From Silicimonas sp. (lineage in GTDB: Bacteria; Pseudomonadota; Alphaproteobacteria; Rhodobacterales; Rhodobacteraceae), in the NCBI GenBank assembly GCA_022820365.1, contig JAJEFO010000039.1, forward strand, positions 1 to 61,018: DNA of 61,018 bases. The letters run 5' to 3'. Positions within the stretch are counted from its first letter, which is position 1, and each line of letters opens with the position of its first letter. Below are positions 24,675 to 33,777 of the stretch, in pieces. The position numbers and the translations under genes were made by a program. The notes below the pieces were generated by a model. The model made no database searches. It was not told the DNA's origin and was given only the letters and a program-made list of their open reading frames with translations.

Positions 24675-27335
24675 CTAGAAATTCAGGGAAACGTCGCGAT
24701 GGGCGGCGTTGCAACCGGAAATGTGCAACGCCTGGTCGCGACTGAGCCGCTCCTGCTGGCGCGAGCCCACCGTGTCGGAGATGGCGTCAAGATATGCCCG
24801 AATGCCAGTCGACAGGTCTCCCGCAGCAGCGCGACGCCATACGGTCTGGGTCTCAAACGCCGCCACGGCATCACCCCAATTCTCCGCCGCCTGTTCGCGA
24901 TCCTCCCGACCTTCGCGCAGTGAGCGGCGCACCTTCGACAGAGCCGAACGAATGTCGTCGGCACCGGCCAACGCCCCGAAGGCGCTGCCGACGGCCTTGG
25001 CGGTCTCTTCCGCAATGGCCCTGTCACCCGTTGCCACCAGGCTCTGCATTCCGCGCAAGTCGCCTTCCAGCGCGAAGAATGCGTCGTTGGCGTCCACGAT
25101 GGAGAGGAAATCGCGCGCGGGCCCGACCGAACCGTCCGCTGCCCGTCGATAGGCCGCACGTGCCTTGTCCTCTGCCTGAACAAGGGCGCTGAACTGCGTG
25201 TAGACTTCGTCCCAGCTGTCCGGCACGGTCGCCGAGAGTTCAGCGAGATCGGCCTCCATTGCCGCAATTCTTTCTTCGAGCTGCGCCTTTCGGTCGGCCT
25301 GATCTTCGGATGTCAGGAAGCTAGCCTGCTGGGTCAGTTTCCCGATCTCGTGATCAAGATCGCGGATCTGCTTTTCGATGAATCTCACCCGTCGATGCAG
25401 CGGGCGATACTCGCCCGTGGCCGCGACCACCTCGTCATGCGCGACCCAGGCACTCTCGAGATGGCCTATTGCAGCTTCAGCGCTGTCAAATGCGTCCGCC
25501 AAGCCACCGCGAGCACCGCGCGGCAGGATCGAGAGATCGAGCCCGCGTGCCGTCTCGATGGACGCCAGAACAACTTCACGGCTCTCGGCCAGCCGATCAT
25601 GGACGTAGTCTTCAAGGCAATGCTGCAGCTTCGGGTTCCGCGGGGGCGGAGCTGTCTCGCCCAGAAGCGAAACACGGTTCGGCAGATAGTTCACGAGCTG
25701 CGGATAGTAGCCGACGATTCCAAGCGCGACCAGTTGCAGGCAAATGAAGGCCACGACTCCCTTGTAGATCTGAACCGTTTTCACGGATGAAGGCGCAACG
25801 CCTCTCAGGTAGAACAACGCGAAACCGAATGGCGGCGTCAGGAACGAAGTCTGTATGTTCAGCCCGATCATCACGCCAAGCCAGACCGCCGTGATGTTGG
25901 CTGTGGGATCCGCCAACAGGATAGGCGCCACGATCGGCACGACCACAACCGCAATCTCAATGAAGTCGAGAAAGAAACCGAGAACGAATATCACGGCCAT
26001 GACGATGACAAACTGTGTCCAGAACCCGCCAGGCAGCGAATTCAGGAAGTCCTTCACCAGTTCCTCGCCGCCAAAGGCACGGAATGCCGCAGTCAGCATG
26101 GCTGCACCGAGCAGGATGATGAACACCAGCGACGTGGTCTTGGCAGTCTCGATCATCACGTCGCGCAGGGTGTTTTCGATCCGCAGGACGCGAACGCCCG
26201 ACCAGATCAAAGCGACCATCACAAGCGCGACGCCGACGCCGCCAAGCCAGATGCCCGTCATGTCTCCGCCCGTAACGATCACTGACTTGACATTCGTGTC
26301 GAAAGTAGAAAGGGCGAACGCGATCACGGCGAGCCCAATCATCGCAAGAAGCGCTGGCGCGAACGTGCGTCGGTTCTGCTCCACCAGCCTGTAGCCTGCC
26401 ATGATCAACGCTCCGGCCGCACCGATGGCTCCGGCCTGGTTGACGGTCGCGATGCCCGAAAGGATCGAGCCGAGAACAAGGAAGATCAGGGCCAGCGGCG
26501 GGACAAGCGTCAGCAGCACGTTGCCCCAGAATTTCGCGTCGCGCGCACCGTCATACGGAACGGCCGGCGCCACCTTTGGCCTGATCAGTGCGAGTCCGAG
26601 AATGAAAAGCATGTAGAGCAGGACAAGCACGATGCCCGGCACGAAGGCACCCAGGAACATTTCGCCTGCGCTCGTGGAAGCCACGTCGAAGACCGAGGGC
26701 ATGGTCAATTCCCCGGTTGAACCCTTGTGCAGCGCCTTCCGTGCAGTCGACGCCTGGTCCGATGCGCTTGCCAACTGGTCGGCCAGGATGATGAGGACGA
26801 TGGACGGCGGAATGATCTGTCCCAGCGTGCCTGAAGCGGCGATTGTTCCTGTTGCAAGCGGCTGGGAGTAATTGTTGCGCAGCATCGCCGGCAGGGAGAT
26901 GAGTCCCATTGCAACCACGGTTGCACCAACGATCCCGGTCGTGGCAGCGAGCAGCGCGCCCACGAAGACCACCGAAATGCCAAGCCCTCCCGGCACCGGT
27001 CCAAAGAGGCGCGCCATGGTCACAAGCAGGTCTTCGGCGATCTTCGACCGCTGCAGCATGATGCCCATGAAGATGAAAAGAGGAATCGCAATCAGGGTGT
27101 CCCGCTCGACCTCCCAATAGACGCCTCTGAGGTTCGTCACCCCGGCCGTAAGCCACTGCGACGGCCCGCCGGAATGGAAGAACGCGTCCATGTTGTCGGC
27201 AAAGACGTAGCCGGAGGCCGCTGCGGCAACGATCGAAATGATCGCTGCGCCCGGCAGAGCGAAGGCAACGGGAAAGCCGGAGCCCAAGGCAGCGGCCATG
27301 ACCAGGATCAGCAGGGCGAGAAAAAACAGTTCCAT
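24675..27335 (-). CDS. dctM: TRAP transporter large permease (DctM-like) with about 320-residue C-terminal extension
   Basis: The transport subunit of a TRAP carrier, which imports organic acids with sodium. Residues 1-560 are the multi-helix DctM domain, with the long insert between helices (around LADQLASASDQAS) characteristic of the FcbT3/TakM-type ('mannitol/chloroaromatic', COG4664) subgroup. Unusually, the protein continues to 886 residues: from about 566 on it is hydrophilic and helical, with a coiled-coil-like stretch (FIEKQIRDLDHEIGKL and LEERIAAMEADLAEL). No membrane segments are seen there, so it should face the cytoplasm or periplasm as a soluble domain. The gene starts 12 bases after the dctQ stop. 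Confidence 0.9.
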   Translation of the reverse strand: MELFFLALLILVMAAALGSGFPVAFALPGAAIISIVAAAASGYVFADNMDAFFHSGGPSQWLTAGVTNLRGVYWEVERDTLIAIPLFIFMGIMLQRSKIAEDLLVTMARLFGPVPGGLGISVVFVGALLAATTGIVGATVVAMGLISLPAMLRNNYSQPLATGTIAASGTLGQIIPPSIVLIILADQLASASDQASTARKALHKGSTGELTMPSVFDVASTSAGEMFLGAFVPGIVLVLLYMLFILGLALIRPKVAPAVPYDGARDAKFWGNVLLTLVPPLALIFLVLGSILSGIATVNQAGAIGAAGALIMAGYRLVEQNRRTFAPALLAMIGLAVIAFALSTFDTNVKSVIVTGGDMTGIWLGGVGVALVMVALIWSGVRVLRIENTLRDVMIETAKTTSLVFIILLGAAMLTAAFRAFGGEELVKDFLNSLPGGFWTQFVIVMAVIFVLGFFLDFIEIAVVVVPIVAPILLADPTANITAVWLGVMIGLNIQTSFLTPPFGFALFYLRGVAPSSVKTVQIYKGVVAFICLQLVALGIVGYYPQLVNYLPNRVSLLGETAPPPRNPKLQHCLEDYVHDRLAESREVVLASIETARGLDLSILPRGARGGLADAFDSAEAAIGHLESAWVAHDEVVAATGEYRPLHRRVRFIEKQIRDLDHEIGKLTQQASFLTSEDQADRKAQLEERIAAMEADLAELSATVPDSWDEVYTQFSALVQAEDKARAAYRRAADGSVGPARDFLSIVDANDAFFALEGDLRGMQSLVATGDRAIAEETAKAVGSAFGALAGADDIRSALSKVRRSLREGREDREQAAENWGDAVAAFETQTVWRRAAAGDLSTGIRAYLDAISDTVGSRQQERLSRDQALHISGCNAAHRDVSLNF

Positions 27336-27347
27336 CAGCGGTGATCC

Positions 27348-28340
27348 TCAATGCCCGACCGGTTCCACGTCACGGTGCCCGGGCTCGTCCCGCATGTCCG
27401 CCACGGCCTCGAACAGGTAACTGACGAACTGTATCAGCATGGTGATGGCGAATATTCCGAGGAACGCGGCCATCTGGTACTTGGTGTACATGCCCGCGGT
27501 GCCGGTCTGGCTGACCTCGAAGTTCCTGACCGGCGAATTGATGATGGCATTGGCTGACCCCATGCCGACCAGGATGATGACCCAGGAGGTCGACATACCC
27601 AGCAGGATGGATCCCACCGCGTTCACCTTTCCCTTCCGGCGGACGTCAAAGCCAGCATAGAGTACATCGACGCGCACATGGCCTTCTTCGAGCAAAGTGT
27701 ATGCGGAGGAGAAGAGGAACAGGGCCGCGTACCAGTAGCGGACGAGGTCTCCCATCAGCGCCTGTTCGTAGGAGAAGACGAAACGGGAGAAAACGATCAG
27801 CAGTTCCGCAATCACGATCAGCAGCGCCAGCCATATGAAGCCCAGCGAGCGCGAGAATGCCGCCACGACAAACCCGAGAACCGCCATGGGAAAATGAATC
27901 CATGGGCCAATGAAATGAGATCGTATCAGATCTTGTGCGAGTTTCTCGCCAAAGATGTAGGGCAGGAGGCCCTCGACCCGGATGAACGCGACCGCCGCAT
28001 CTGCAATCCCGGTGAAGAGCACGGCGAAATAGCAGCCCCGAATGAGGTAGGCGTTGAAGTCGCTGATCGCTCTCGCATCGTACCGCAACGCGCGTTCAGG
28101 CGTGCGCAGCACCCAGAAAACCGCGAGGGCGACAAGGAGCACGTAGATCGCGACCAGCAGCCACGCGCGTCCGTCACCGCCAAATGCCTGCGTTGGCTTA
28201 GGAAAACCCCAGGCCACGATGAACACGTTGCTGATCATGAATGCGGCAAGCACGGAAAGCATCGCCCATCCGAACACGCGCGTCACGGGTGCAGGCGTGC
28301 CGTGACGATACGGAATGTCTGGATCTGACGCGGTGCTCAT
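27348..28340 (-). CDS. dctQ: TRAP transporter small permease (DctQ-like)
   Basis: A 330-residue membrane protein, longer than the usual 160-200 residues of DctQ but in the range of the FcbT2/TakQ-type small subunits. Several hydrophobic segments precede the DctQ core (FSYEQALMGDLVRYWYAALFLFSSAYTLLEEGHVRVDVLYAG). It is encoded between the binding protein and the large permease and overlaps neither. Confidence 0.88.
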   Translation of the reverse strand: MSTASDPDIPYRHGTPAPVTRVFGWAMLSVLAAFMISNVFIVAWGFPKPTQAFGGDGRAWLLVAIYVLLVALAVFWVLRTPERALRYDARAISDFNAYLIRGCYFAVLFTGIADAAVAFIRVEGLLPYIFGEKLAQDLIRSHFIGPWIHFPMAVLGFVVAAFSRSLGFIWLALLIVIAELLIVFSRFVFSYEQALMGDLVRYWYAALFLFSSAYTLLEEGHVRVDVLYAGFDVRRKGKVNAVGSILLGMSTSWVIILVGMGSANAIINSPVRNFEVSQTGTAGMYTKYQMAAFLGIFAITMLIQFVSYLFEAVADMRDEPGHRDVEPVGH

Positions 28341-28473
28341 CGGCCTCCCTCCGACTGTCCCGTAGCGTGGCGCGCACCGGAACTCCCGCAGCCGAACGCG
28401 CTGCGCTGGAAAAAGCAGGAGCCGACGTTCCGCCAGCTCCTGCCTTGGCTATCAGCCAGTTCCGTTCAAGACC

Positions 28474-29562
28474 TCAGATCAGGCCAAGAATACGGTTGCG
28501 CTGGTTCGAGAACTCGATCTCTGCAGCAGCACGCCATGCACCGATTTCCTGCAGCGCCGCCTGGAAGGCGTCGTTGATCTCGGCCGCTAGCGGGGAGTGA
28601 TCCCTGGTTTCGGCAAACACTTCTTCCGCAGCGTCACCGAAAGCATCCCAGACATCCTCGTTGAATGCGCGAACCTGGACGCCGTGGTCGTTCACGAGAC
28701 GTGCGAGATATGCGCCGTTGTTGGCCGAGGCCTCCTCCGGCTGGGCAGCATGCTCCTCGAAGCAAGCCGCCGTGATAAGCGACTGCTCCCAAGTGCTCAG
28801 TTCGCCCCACCAGGAAGCGTTCATGCCGAACGTGAGACCGCCGCCTGGCTCATGCATGCCGGCGGTGTAGTAGTACGTGGCGGCCTCGTAGAACTTCATG
28901 AAGTAGTCATTGTACGGGCCAACCCATTCGGTGGCATCAACAGCACCCGACACGAGGTTCTCGTAGATCTGGCCGCCAGGCAGCGAAACCGTCGAAACGC
29001 CTAGCTTCGACATCACGGTTCCGCCAAGGCCAGGAATACGCATCTTCAGGCCCTGAAGGTCATCCGGGCTGTTGATCTCCTTGTTGAACCAGCCGCCGGC
29101 CTGGGCGCCTGTCGCACCGCATGCTAGGGGCTTCAACCCGAATTCTCCGGACATCTTGTCCCAGAGTTCCTGCCCGCCCTTGAATTTGATCCAAGCATTC
29201 CATTCCGGCGTGGTCATCCCGAACGGCACCGAGGTGAAATAGGCAAATCCGGGATGCTTCCCGATCCAGTAGTAGTCGGCAGCGATGTAGGCCTGCGAGT
29301 TGCCAGAAGACACTTCGTCGAACACGTCGAAGGCGCCAACGCGCTCGCCCGCCGCGAAATACTCGGTCTGGATTGCGCCTTGGCTCAGTTCTGTAATGCG
29401 CGCAGCAAGGCGCTGGGCGCTCAGTCCAAGGCCGGGAAAGTCCCGAGGCCAGGTCGAAACGATGGTAAGTGTGCGTGCGCTTTGCGCGTTCACCATTGGC
29501 GCGGCAAGCGCGGCTCCTGCCGTGCCGAGTGCCGCGGCTTTCAGAAACTTGCGACGTTGCAT
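28474..29562 (-). CDS. dctP: TRAP transporter substrate-binding protein (DctP, TakP/FcbT1 type)
   Basis: A 362-residue periplasmic binding protein. The start at 29562 has an AGGAGG ribosome binding site and opens with a twin-arginine signal, MQRRKFLKAAALGTAGAALA. The mature sequence has the TakP-type (COG4663) features ARTLTIVSTWPRDFPGLGLSAQRLA, AYIAADYYW, TGAQAGGWFNKEI and AVDATEWVGPYND. Characterised relatives bind 2-oxoacids (TakP) or 4-chlorobenzoate (FcbT1), so the ligand is likely a monocarboxylate. The gene leads a dctP-dctQ-dctM operon. Confidence 0.92.
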   Translation of the reverse strand: MQRRKFLKAAALGTAGAALAAPMVNAQSARTLTIVSTWPRDFPGLGLSAQRLAARITELSQGAIQTEYFAAGERVGAFDVFDEVSSGNSQAYIAADYYWIGKHPGFAYFTSVPFGMTTPEWNAWIKFKGGQELWDKMSGEFGLKPLACGATGAQAGGWFNKEINSPDDLQGLKMRIPGLGGTVMSKLGVSTVSLPGGQIYENLVSGAVDATEWVGPYNDYFMKFYEAATYYYTAGMHEPGGGLTFGMNASWWGELSTWEQSLITAACFEEHAAQPEEASANNGAYLARLVNDHGVQVRAFNEDVWDAFGDAAEEVFAETRDHSPLAAEINDAFQAALQEIGAWRAAAEIEFSNQRNRILGLI

Positions 29563-29760
29563 TGTTTGTCTTTCCTCCTGATGTGTCGTCCTAAAGTTGT
29601 CGAGACAGGAATGCCTGTCCGTGCAGGACGAGAAAGTAAAGAGAAAGCGAAGAGATGCAACCATTTCCTTTGCTGCAATCTCGGAAGGACAATGCGCGAT
29701 TCAACGTCCCGCTTTGGTCCTCTGAGAACCGGCGATGGCGATCGCCCTGCTTCGCGGCGC

Positions 29761-30657
29761 TCAGCCGGATTCAAACTTCTTGGCGAAGAAATCCACCTGC
29801 TCCGGCACGACGGTGTCGCCCCGCCCCATCGAGATCGCCTCTTCGAGCGCCTGCATCGCGCCGTCTGCCATGATCGACTGCACGCCCGCATCCTCAGCCA
29901 TCTGCCTGTAGTAGCCGACATCCTTGGCAGCGTTTCGGACCGAAAACGCCAGCAGGTCCGGATTGCCTTCGACCGCATACGCCTTAATGAAATCCATCAT
30001 GGGCGACCCGACGGGTCCCGCGGACATCACGTCATACACCGCCTGACGATCAACTCCGGTCCTGTCGGCCATGGCGAATGCCTCCGCAAATGCATTGGAC
30101 ATGCATTGCGCACAGAAATTGTTGATGAGCTTGATGACGTGGCCAGTTCCAGACGCACCGAGATGAAAGACGTTTTCGCCCAGGTCATCCAGCACCGGCC
30201 TGACCCTGTCGAACGCAGCTTTGTCGCCCGCACCCATGATGTTCAGAAGACCGTCACGGGCATGCATTGGCGTCCGCCCAAGCGGTGCGTCCAGATAGGC
30301 TCCGCCTGCAGCGGCCACCTCTTCGGCCAAGTTCCGGGTAGACTCGGGAAGGGATGTTCCGAAGTCGATCACTACCGCTCCCTCTCGGAGGCCAGCGATC
30401 ACCCCCTCCGGCCCGCGCATCCGGCTTTCGACCTGCGCGGACGTGGCGACGCAAAGCATGACGACATCGCTGGCTTCCGCGACTTCCCTTGCGGTTCCGA
30501 CTTCCATCGCGCCGCGCGCGACCGCGGCATCCACGTTTTCGCGCGACCGGTTGGCAATGACGGTCAACAAATGGCCTTGGGATTGAAGGCGTTCCACCAT
30601 GGCGGATCCCATGAGGCCGAGGCCGATGAAGCCGATCGCGGGCTTGGTCATTTCCAT
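29761..30657 (-). CDS. NAD(P)-dependent beta-hydroxyacid dehydrogenase (3-hydroxyisobutyrate dehydrogenase family)
   Basis: A 298-residue dehydrogenase. The N-terminal Rossmann signature is IGFIGLGLMGSAM; the substrate-binding DAPLGRTPMHARDG and the GTGHVIKLINNF helix with the catalytic Lys follow. Members oxidise or reduce 3-hydroxyisobutyrate, tartronate semialdehyde, 6-phosphogluconate-like or related 3-hydroxy acids. Lying directly upstream of the TRAP operon, it may act on the imported compound or a product. A second in-frame ATG at 30651 is possible. Confidence 0.9.
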   Translation of the reverse strand: MEMTKPAIGFIGLGLMGSAMVERLQSQGHLLTVIANRSRENVDAAVARGAMEVGTAREVAEASDVVMLCVATSAQVESRMRGPEGVIAGLREGAVVIDFGTSLPESTRNLAEEVAAAGGAYLDAPLGRTPMHARDGLLNIMGAGDKAAFDRVRPVLDDLGENVFHLGASGTGHVIKLINNFCAQCMSNAFAEAFAMADRTGVDRQAVYDVMSAGPVGSPMMDFIKAYAVEGNPDLLAFSVRNAAKDVGYYRQMAEDAGVQSIMADGAMQALEEAISMGRGDTVVPEQVDFFAKKFESG

Positions 30658-31011
30658 TCACTCCCTGTCACGAAATCCAGGATTGCGCTCGGTCGAGCCA
30701 TTCCAAGGGCGCACAGTAGCTGCAACCTTGGACCCGAAATTGCAAGACGTTCGAATTCTCGCGGCTGCCCTAGGAATTTGCAGGTCCTGTCGCCAATGCA
30801 CGCCTTTCATCCGCAGCGTCGCAAACGCTTCGTTGCCGCATGGCAGCAGCCAGCCCATGGCGGAATGTCGCACCGTACGGCCATAAACGCCTTCCCGTGT
30901 CCGGAAGGTCGCTGGTCGCCAGTTCTGCGACCGGCCCTCCCTCTCCAAACCGGAAGTCGCATGACGTCCGACATGCAAGTCAGCACTTCCGTAGCTGGTC
31001 CTGATGTCACT
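30658..31011. other. Intergenic region (354 bp)
   Basis: Between the P450 gene end and the dehydrogenase gene start. It presumably carries the dehydrogenase/TRAP promoter. No gene recognised. Confidence 0.4.
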
Positions 31012-32247
31012 TCAGGCTGCGATGCGAACCATCAATTGTCGAAAGCTGTGGATCACACTGATCTTCCCCGGAACGGGTTCTCCGATGAGTTCAAAGCGTT
31101 CAATGCGATCTGCCAGCGCATTGAACAGGCAGTTCATTTCAAGACGGGCGAGGTGCATGCCAAGGCACGCGTGCGTGCCGTGCCCGAATCCGACGTGCCC
31201 GCGCGTATTCCGCGTGATGTCAAAGGCGTCAGGGTCTTCGAACTTTGACGGGTCGCGGTTGGCTGCACCGAACATCATCATGGTCCGGCTCCCTTTCGGC
31301 AACGTCGTTCCGCCGACCTCGACGTCGTCTTCGACAAGGCGCGACAGAGTCTTGATCGGTGTATTGAGCCGAACGACTTCCTCGATGGCGTTACGCACAA
31401 GCGACCTGTCCTGTCGAAGCTTGTCCCATTGATCAGGGTTTCGGGCAAACAGCATCACGCCGTACCCGATGGCCGAAATTGTCGTGTCAAGGCTGGGCGC
31501 AATGTAGTCCCGCATCAGCGAAATCGCCTTGCTGTGCTCCATCCCGGCCTCGACCGCCATGCGAGTTGCACGATTGGCCCAGCCGTCTGGGCTGAGACCG
31601 TTCAGCACCTCGGGATCGTCCAGGAACTGGCGCAACTCGCCCAGGTTCTTTACAGCCGTCTCCCTTCGATCACGCGGATCTCCCATCAGCTCGAAAGTGG
31701 CCCCGGCCCATTTCAGCATGCGTTCCTTGCCATGGGCGCCAAGACCCACCAAGTCGCGCACGATTGCCAGCGGCAGATGCGTCGCGAGATCACTGACGGC
31801 GTCAAACTCACGCCGCGCAACCACGCGGTCGGCAATGAGTTGTGCCTCTTCCTCGATCTTGGCACGCACCTCTTCCAGTGCCTTTGGCGTGAGCGGCCCG
31901 AACGTGATGGCCCGTGTCGCGTCGTGCTCGGGCGGGTCGGAATTGAGAGTGCTGCCGATGAGGAAGGCGTTTACTGCGTCGTCGATCGAAACGCCCTTTC
32001 CGGAGCGAAAGACCTTGTGATTGCGCAACGACGTCGTCAGCGCATCATAGCCGCAAATTGCATGCAACCGGTTCCTGGGCAGCCAGACGACCGGACCAGC
32101 GGCCAGCATCTGGTGGTAGGCCGAAACCGGGTCCGTTACACATTCATCGCTGAAGAAATCGATGTCACAGGCCGGAACCTCAACGCCTGAATTCCTGGCT
32201 GTGGCGGCTGGCAAAGCTGGTCTCCGATCTTGGGCATTCCGCGGCAA
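31012..32247 (-). CDS. Cytochrome P450
   Basis: A 411-residue bacterial class I cytochrome P450. The heme-binding loop FGHGTHACLGMHLAR contains the thiolate Cys; the K-helix ExxR is EEVVR; the I helix reads YIAPSLDTT, keeping the acid-threonine pair but with Pro where Gly is usual (AG-x-[DE]T). The protein lacks a membrane anchor, so it would be soluble and need a ferredoxin and reductase, none of which are adjacent. Overall it resembles the P450s that demethylate or hydroxylate aromatic acids (CYP199-like), but I cannot assign a subfamily with confidence. It is divergent from the arylsulfotransferase-like gene. Confidence 0.9.
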   Translation of the reverse strand: MPRNAQDRRPALPAATARNSGVEVPACDIDFFSDECVTDPVSAYHQMLAAGPVVWLPRNRLHAICGYDALTTSLRNHKVFRSGKGVSIDDAVNAFLIGSTLNSDPPEHDATRAITFGPLTPKALEEVRAKIEEEAQLIADRVVARREFDAVSDLATHLPLAIVRDLVGLGAHGKERMLKWAGATFELMGDPRDRRETAVKNLGELRQFLDDPEVLNGLSPDGWANRATRMAVEAGMEHSKAISLMRDYIAPSLDTTISAIGYGVMLFARNPDQWDKLRQDRSLVRNAIEEVVRLNTPIKTLSRLVEDDVEVGGTTLPKGSRTMMMFGAANRDPSKFEDPDAFDITRNTRGHVGFGHGTHACLGMHLARLEMNCLFNALADRIERFELIGEPVPGKISVIHSFRQLMVRIAA

Positions 32248-32371
32248 TTGGTCTGAACGCTACGGCCTTGCGCGTCGCCTGACAACACGGGAACAAACAT
32301 TGACGGGTCGCTAACGGCGGCACTATTCATTTCGGCAAACCGGCGTCTTGGGCGCTGCAAGGAACTGTTCG

Positions 32372-33424
32372 ATGCTGACCTCAGCCACCGGCGTGACCCA
32401 CCATGACCGATACCGGTCGACCCCCGGCCACGTGCTCCTTGCCCCGTCCGGCGGCAATCAGGTCTACCTGATCGACTATGACGGAGTGGTAGGACACCGC
32501 TGGACAGTCGGCAGCGGACTGACCTTTTGGTGCACCCTGCTTCCTAACGGAAACCTATTCGTCAACGAGCGGTCCGAAAAGCGCAAGGGCGTCGTCCTGA
32601 CCAGCAGCGGCCTGATGCGCGAATACGACTGGGAAGGCAAACTGGTATGGGAGCATTGCGACCCGTACCAACATCACGACGCGCGGCGGTTGCCGACTGG
32701 CGGAGCCGTCTATCTGGCATACACCGAAATCGATCCTGAAGTTCAGGCATCGATAAAGGGGGGCGTTCCAGGATCGGAAACCGAGGCGGGCATCTGTGGC
32801 GAAGCAATCCGCGAAGTCGACGAGGCCGGCACCGTCGTCTGGGAACGACACCTTACGGAGTTCGGCAGCGATCGATTCCCGCTGCACCGCAATGCCAACC
32901 GCTGGTCCACGGGGCACACGAACACGATCGTTCCGCTGAAGGATGAAAAATACCTGATCAGCTGCAAGGTCCTGAACCTCGTCTTCATCCTTGATCGGCA
33001 GCCCGATGAGATAGCCTGGCATTATCAAGACGACGAGATGGGCGGGCAGCACGACGCGCAGATGCTCGACAACGGCAATGTCCTGGTGTTTGCCAACGGC
33101 GCCTATGCTTCTGACCTGCACCATTCCCAAGTCTGGGAAATCGATCCAGCAACCAACGACATCGTGTGGCGCTACAAGGCCAAGGACAACCCGCAAAGCT
33201 TCTATTCGCCGCATGTTGGCGGATGCCAGCGCCTTGCCAGCGGCAACACCCTGATTTGCGAGGGCGCAAAGGGATGCATTTTCGAAGTGACGCCCGAGGG
33301 GGAAATTGCCTGGGAATATGTCTGCCCGTACTTCAATGAGGTTGACGGGTTCGGCAAGATCAACTGGCTGTTCCGTGCCCGGCATTACGCGAAAGGCTCA
33401 CCGGAACTTCGCGGACGGATCTAG
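32372..33424 (+). CDS. Arylsulfotransferase-like (ASST) beta-propeller protein
   Basis: A 350-residue protein with repeated beta-propeller blades of the arylsulfotransferase/PQQ-like type (for example GHRWTVGSGLTFWCTLLPNG, DWEGKLVWEHCDPYQHHDAR, QHDAQMLDNGNVLVFANGA, NDIVWRYKA). ASST enzymes transfer sulfuryl groups between phenols through a histidine; several conserved His are present (HHDAR, HTNTIV, QHDAQ). Unlike classical periplasmic ASST, it starts without a signal peptide. I chose ATG 32372 because of the AAGGAA site. It is divergent from P450 with a 124-bp spacer. Enzyme activity is unproven; a binding or lyase role cannot be excluded. Confidence 0.75.
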   Translation: MLTSATGVTHHDRYRSTPGHVLLAPSGGNQVYLIDYDGVVGHRWTVGSGLTFWCTLLPNGNLFVNERSEKRKGVVLTSSGLMREYDWEGKLVWEHCDPYQHHDARRLPTGGAVYLAYTEIDPEVQASIKGGVPGSETEAGICGEAIREVDEAGTVVWERHLTEFGSDRFPLHRNANRWSTGHTNTIVPLKDEKYLISCKVLNLVFILDRQPDEIAWHYQDDEMGGQHDAQMLDNGNVLVFANGAYASDLHHSQVWEIDPATNDIVWRYKAKDNPQSFYSPHVGGCQRLASGNTLICEGAKGCIFEVTPEGEIAWEYVCPYFNEVDGFGKINWLFRARHYAKGSPELRGRI

Positions 33425-33777
33425 CCTCTCAGATCAGGCCCAACAGACCGATCTGGCGCTCCCTGCTGCAGGGCTGCAGGGATAAGGTTTGGTCACTTCG
33501 GCTTCCGGCGAGGCACTTGGGTGTCCCGAGGCAATTCGTGCGGCACCTTCGTCCCGATTTGGCGACCATCAATTACGATTGCGACGAAAGCCGCCTCCGG
33601 ACCCGAGGCCGACGTCAGCCAAGGCGCAGTTTGCGGTGCGGACTGCAGTCCATCACGACCCAAGTGACGCCTGTGCCCGAAATCGGACGGCGAACACATG
33701 CTCGCTAAAACGGCGACGGAATTTCGCTGCCAACGCGTTTCATTGCACGAATGACACAACGCATTCTGGAATGCCTC
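33425..33777. other. Intergenic region (353 bp)
   Basis: Between the ASST-like gene and the ferric-reductase-like gene. No coding region supported; no hairpin-plus-T terminator found. Confidence 0.4.

Noticed and set aside
29254-31248. Plus-strand open frame of 664 codons
   Set aside because: Antisense to the DctP and dehydrogenase genes and the end of the P450 gene; no domain, His/Arg-rich composition typical of a high-GC shadow frame.
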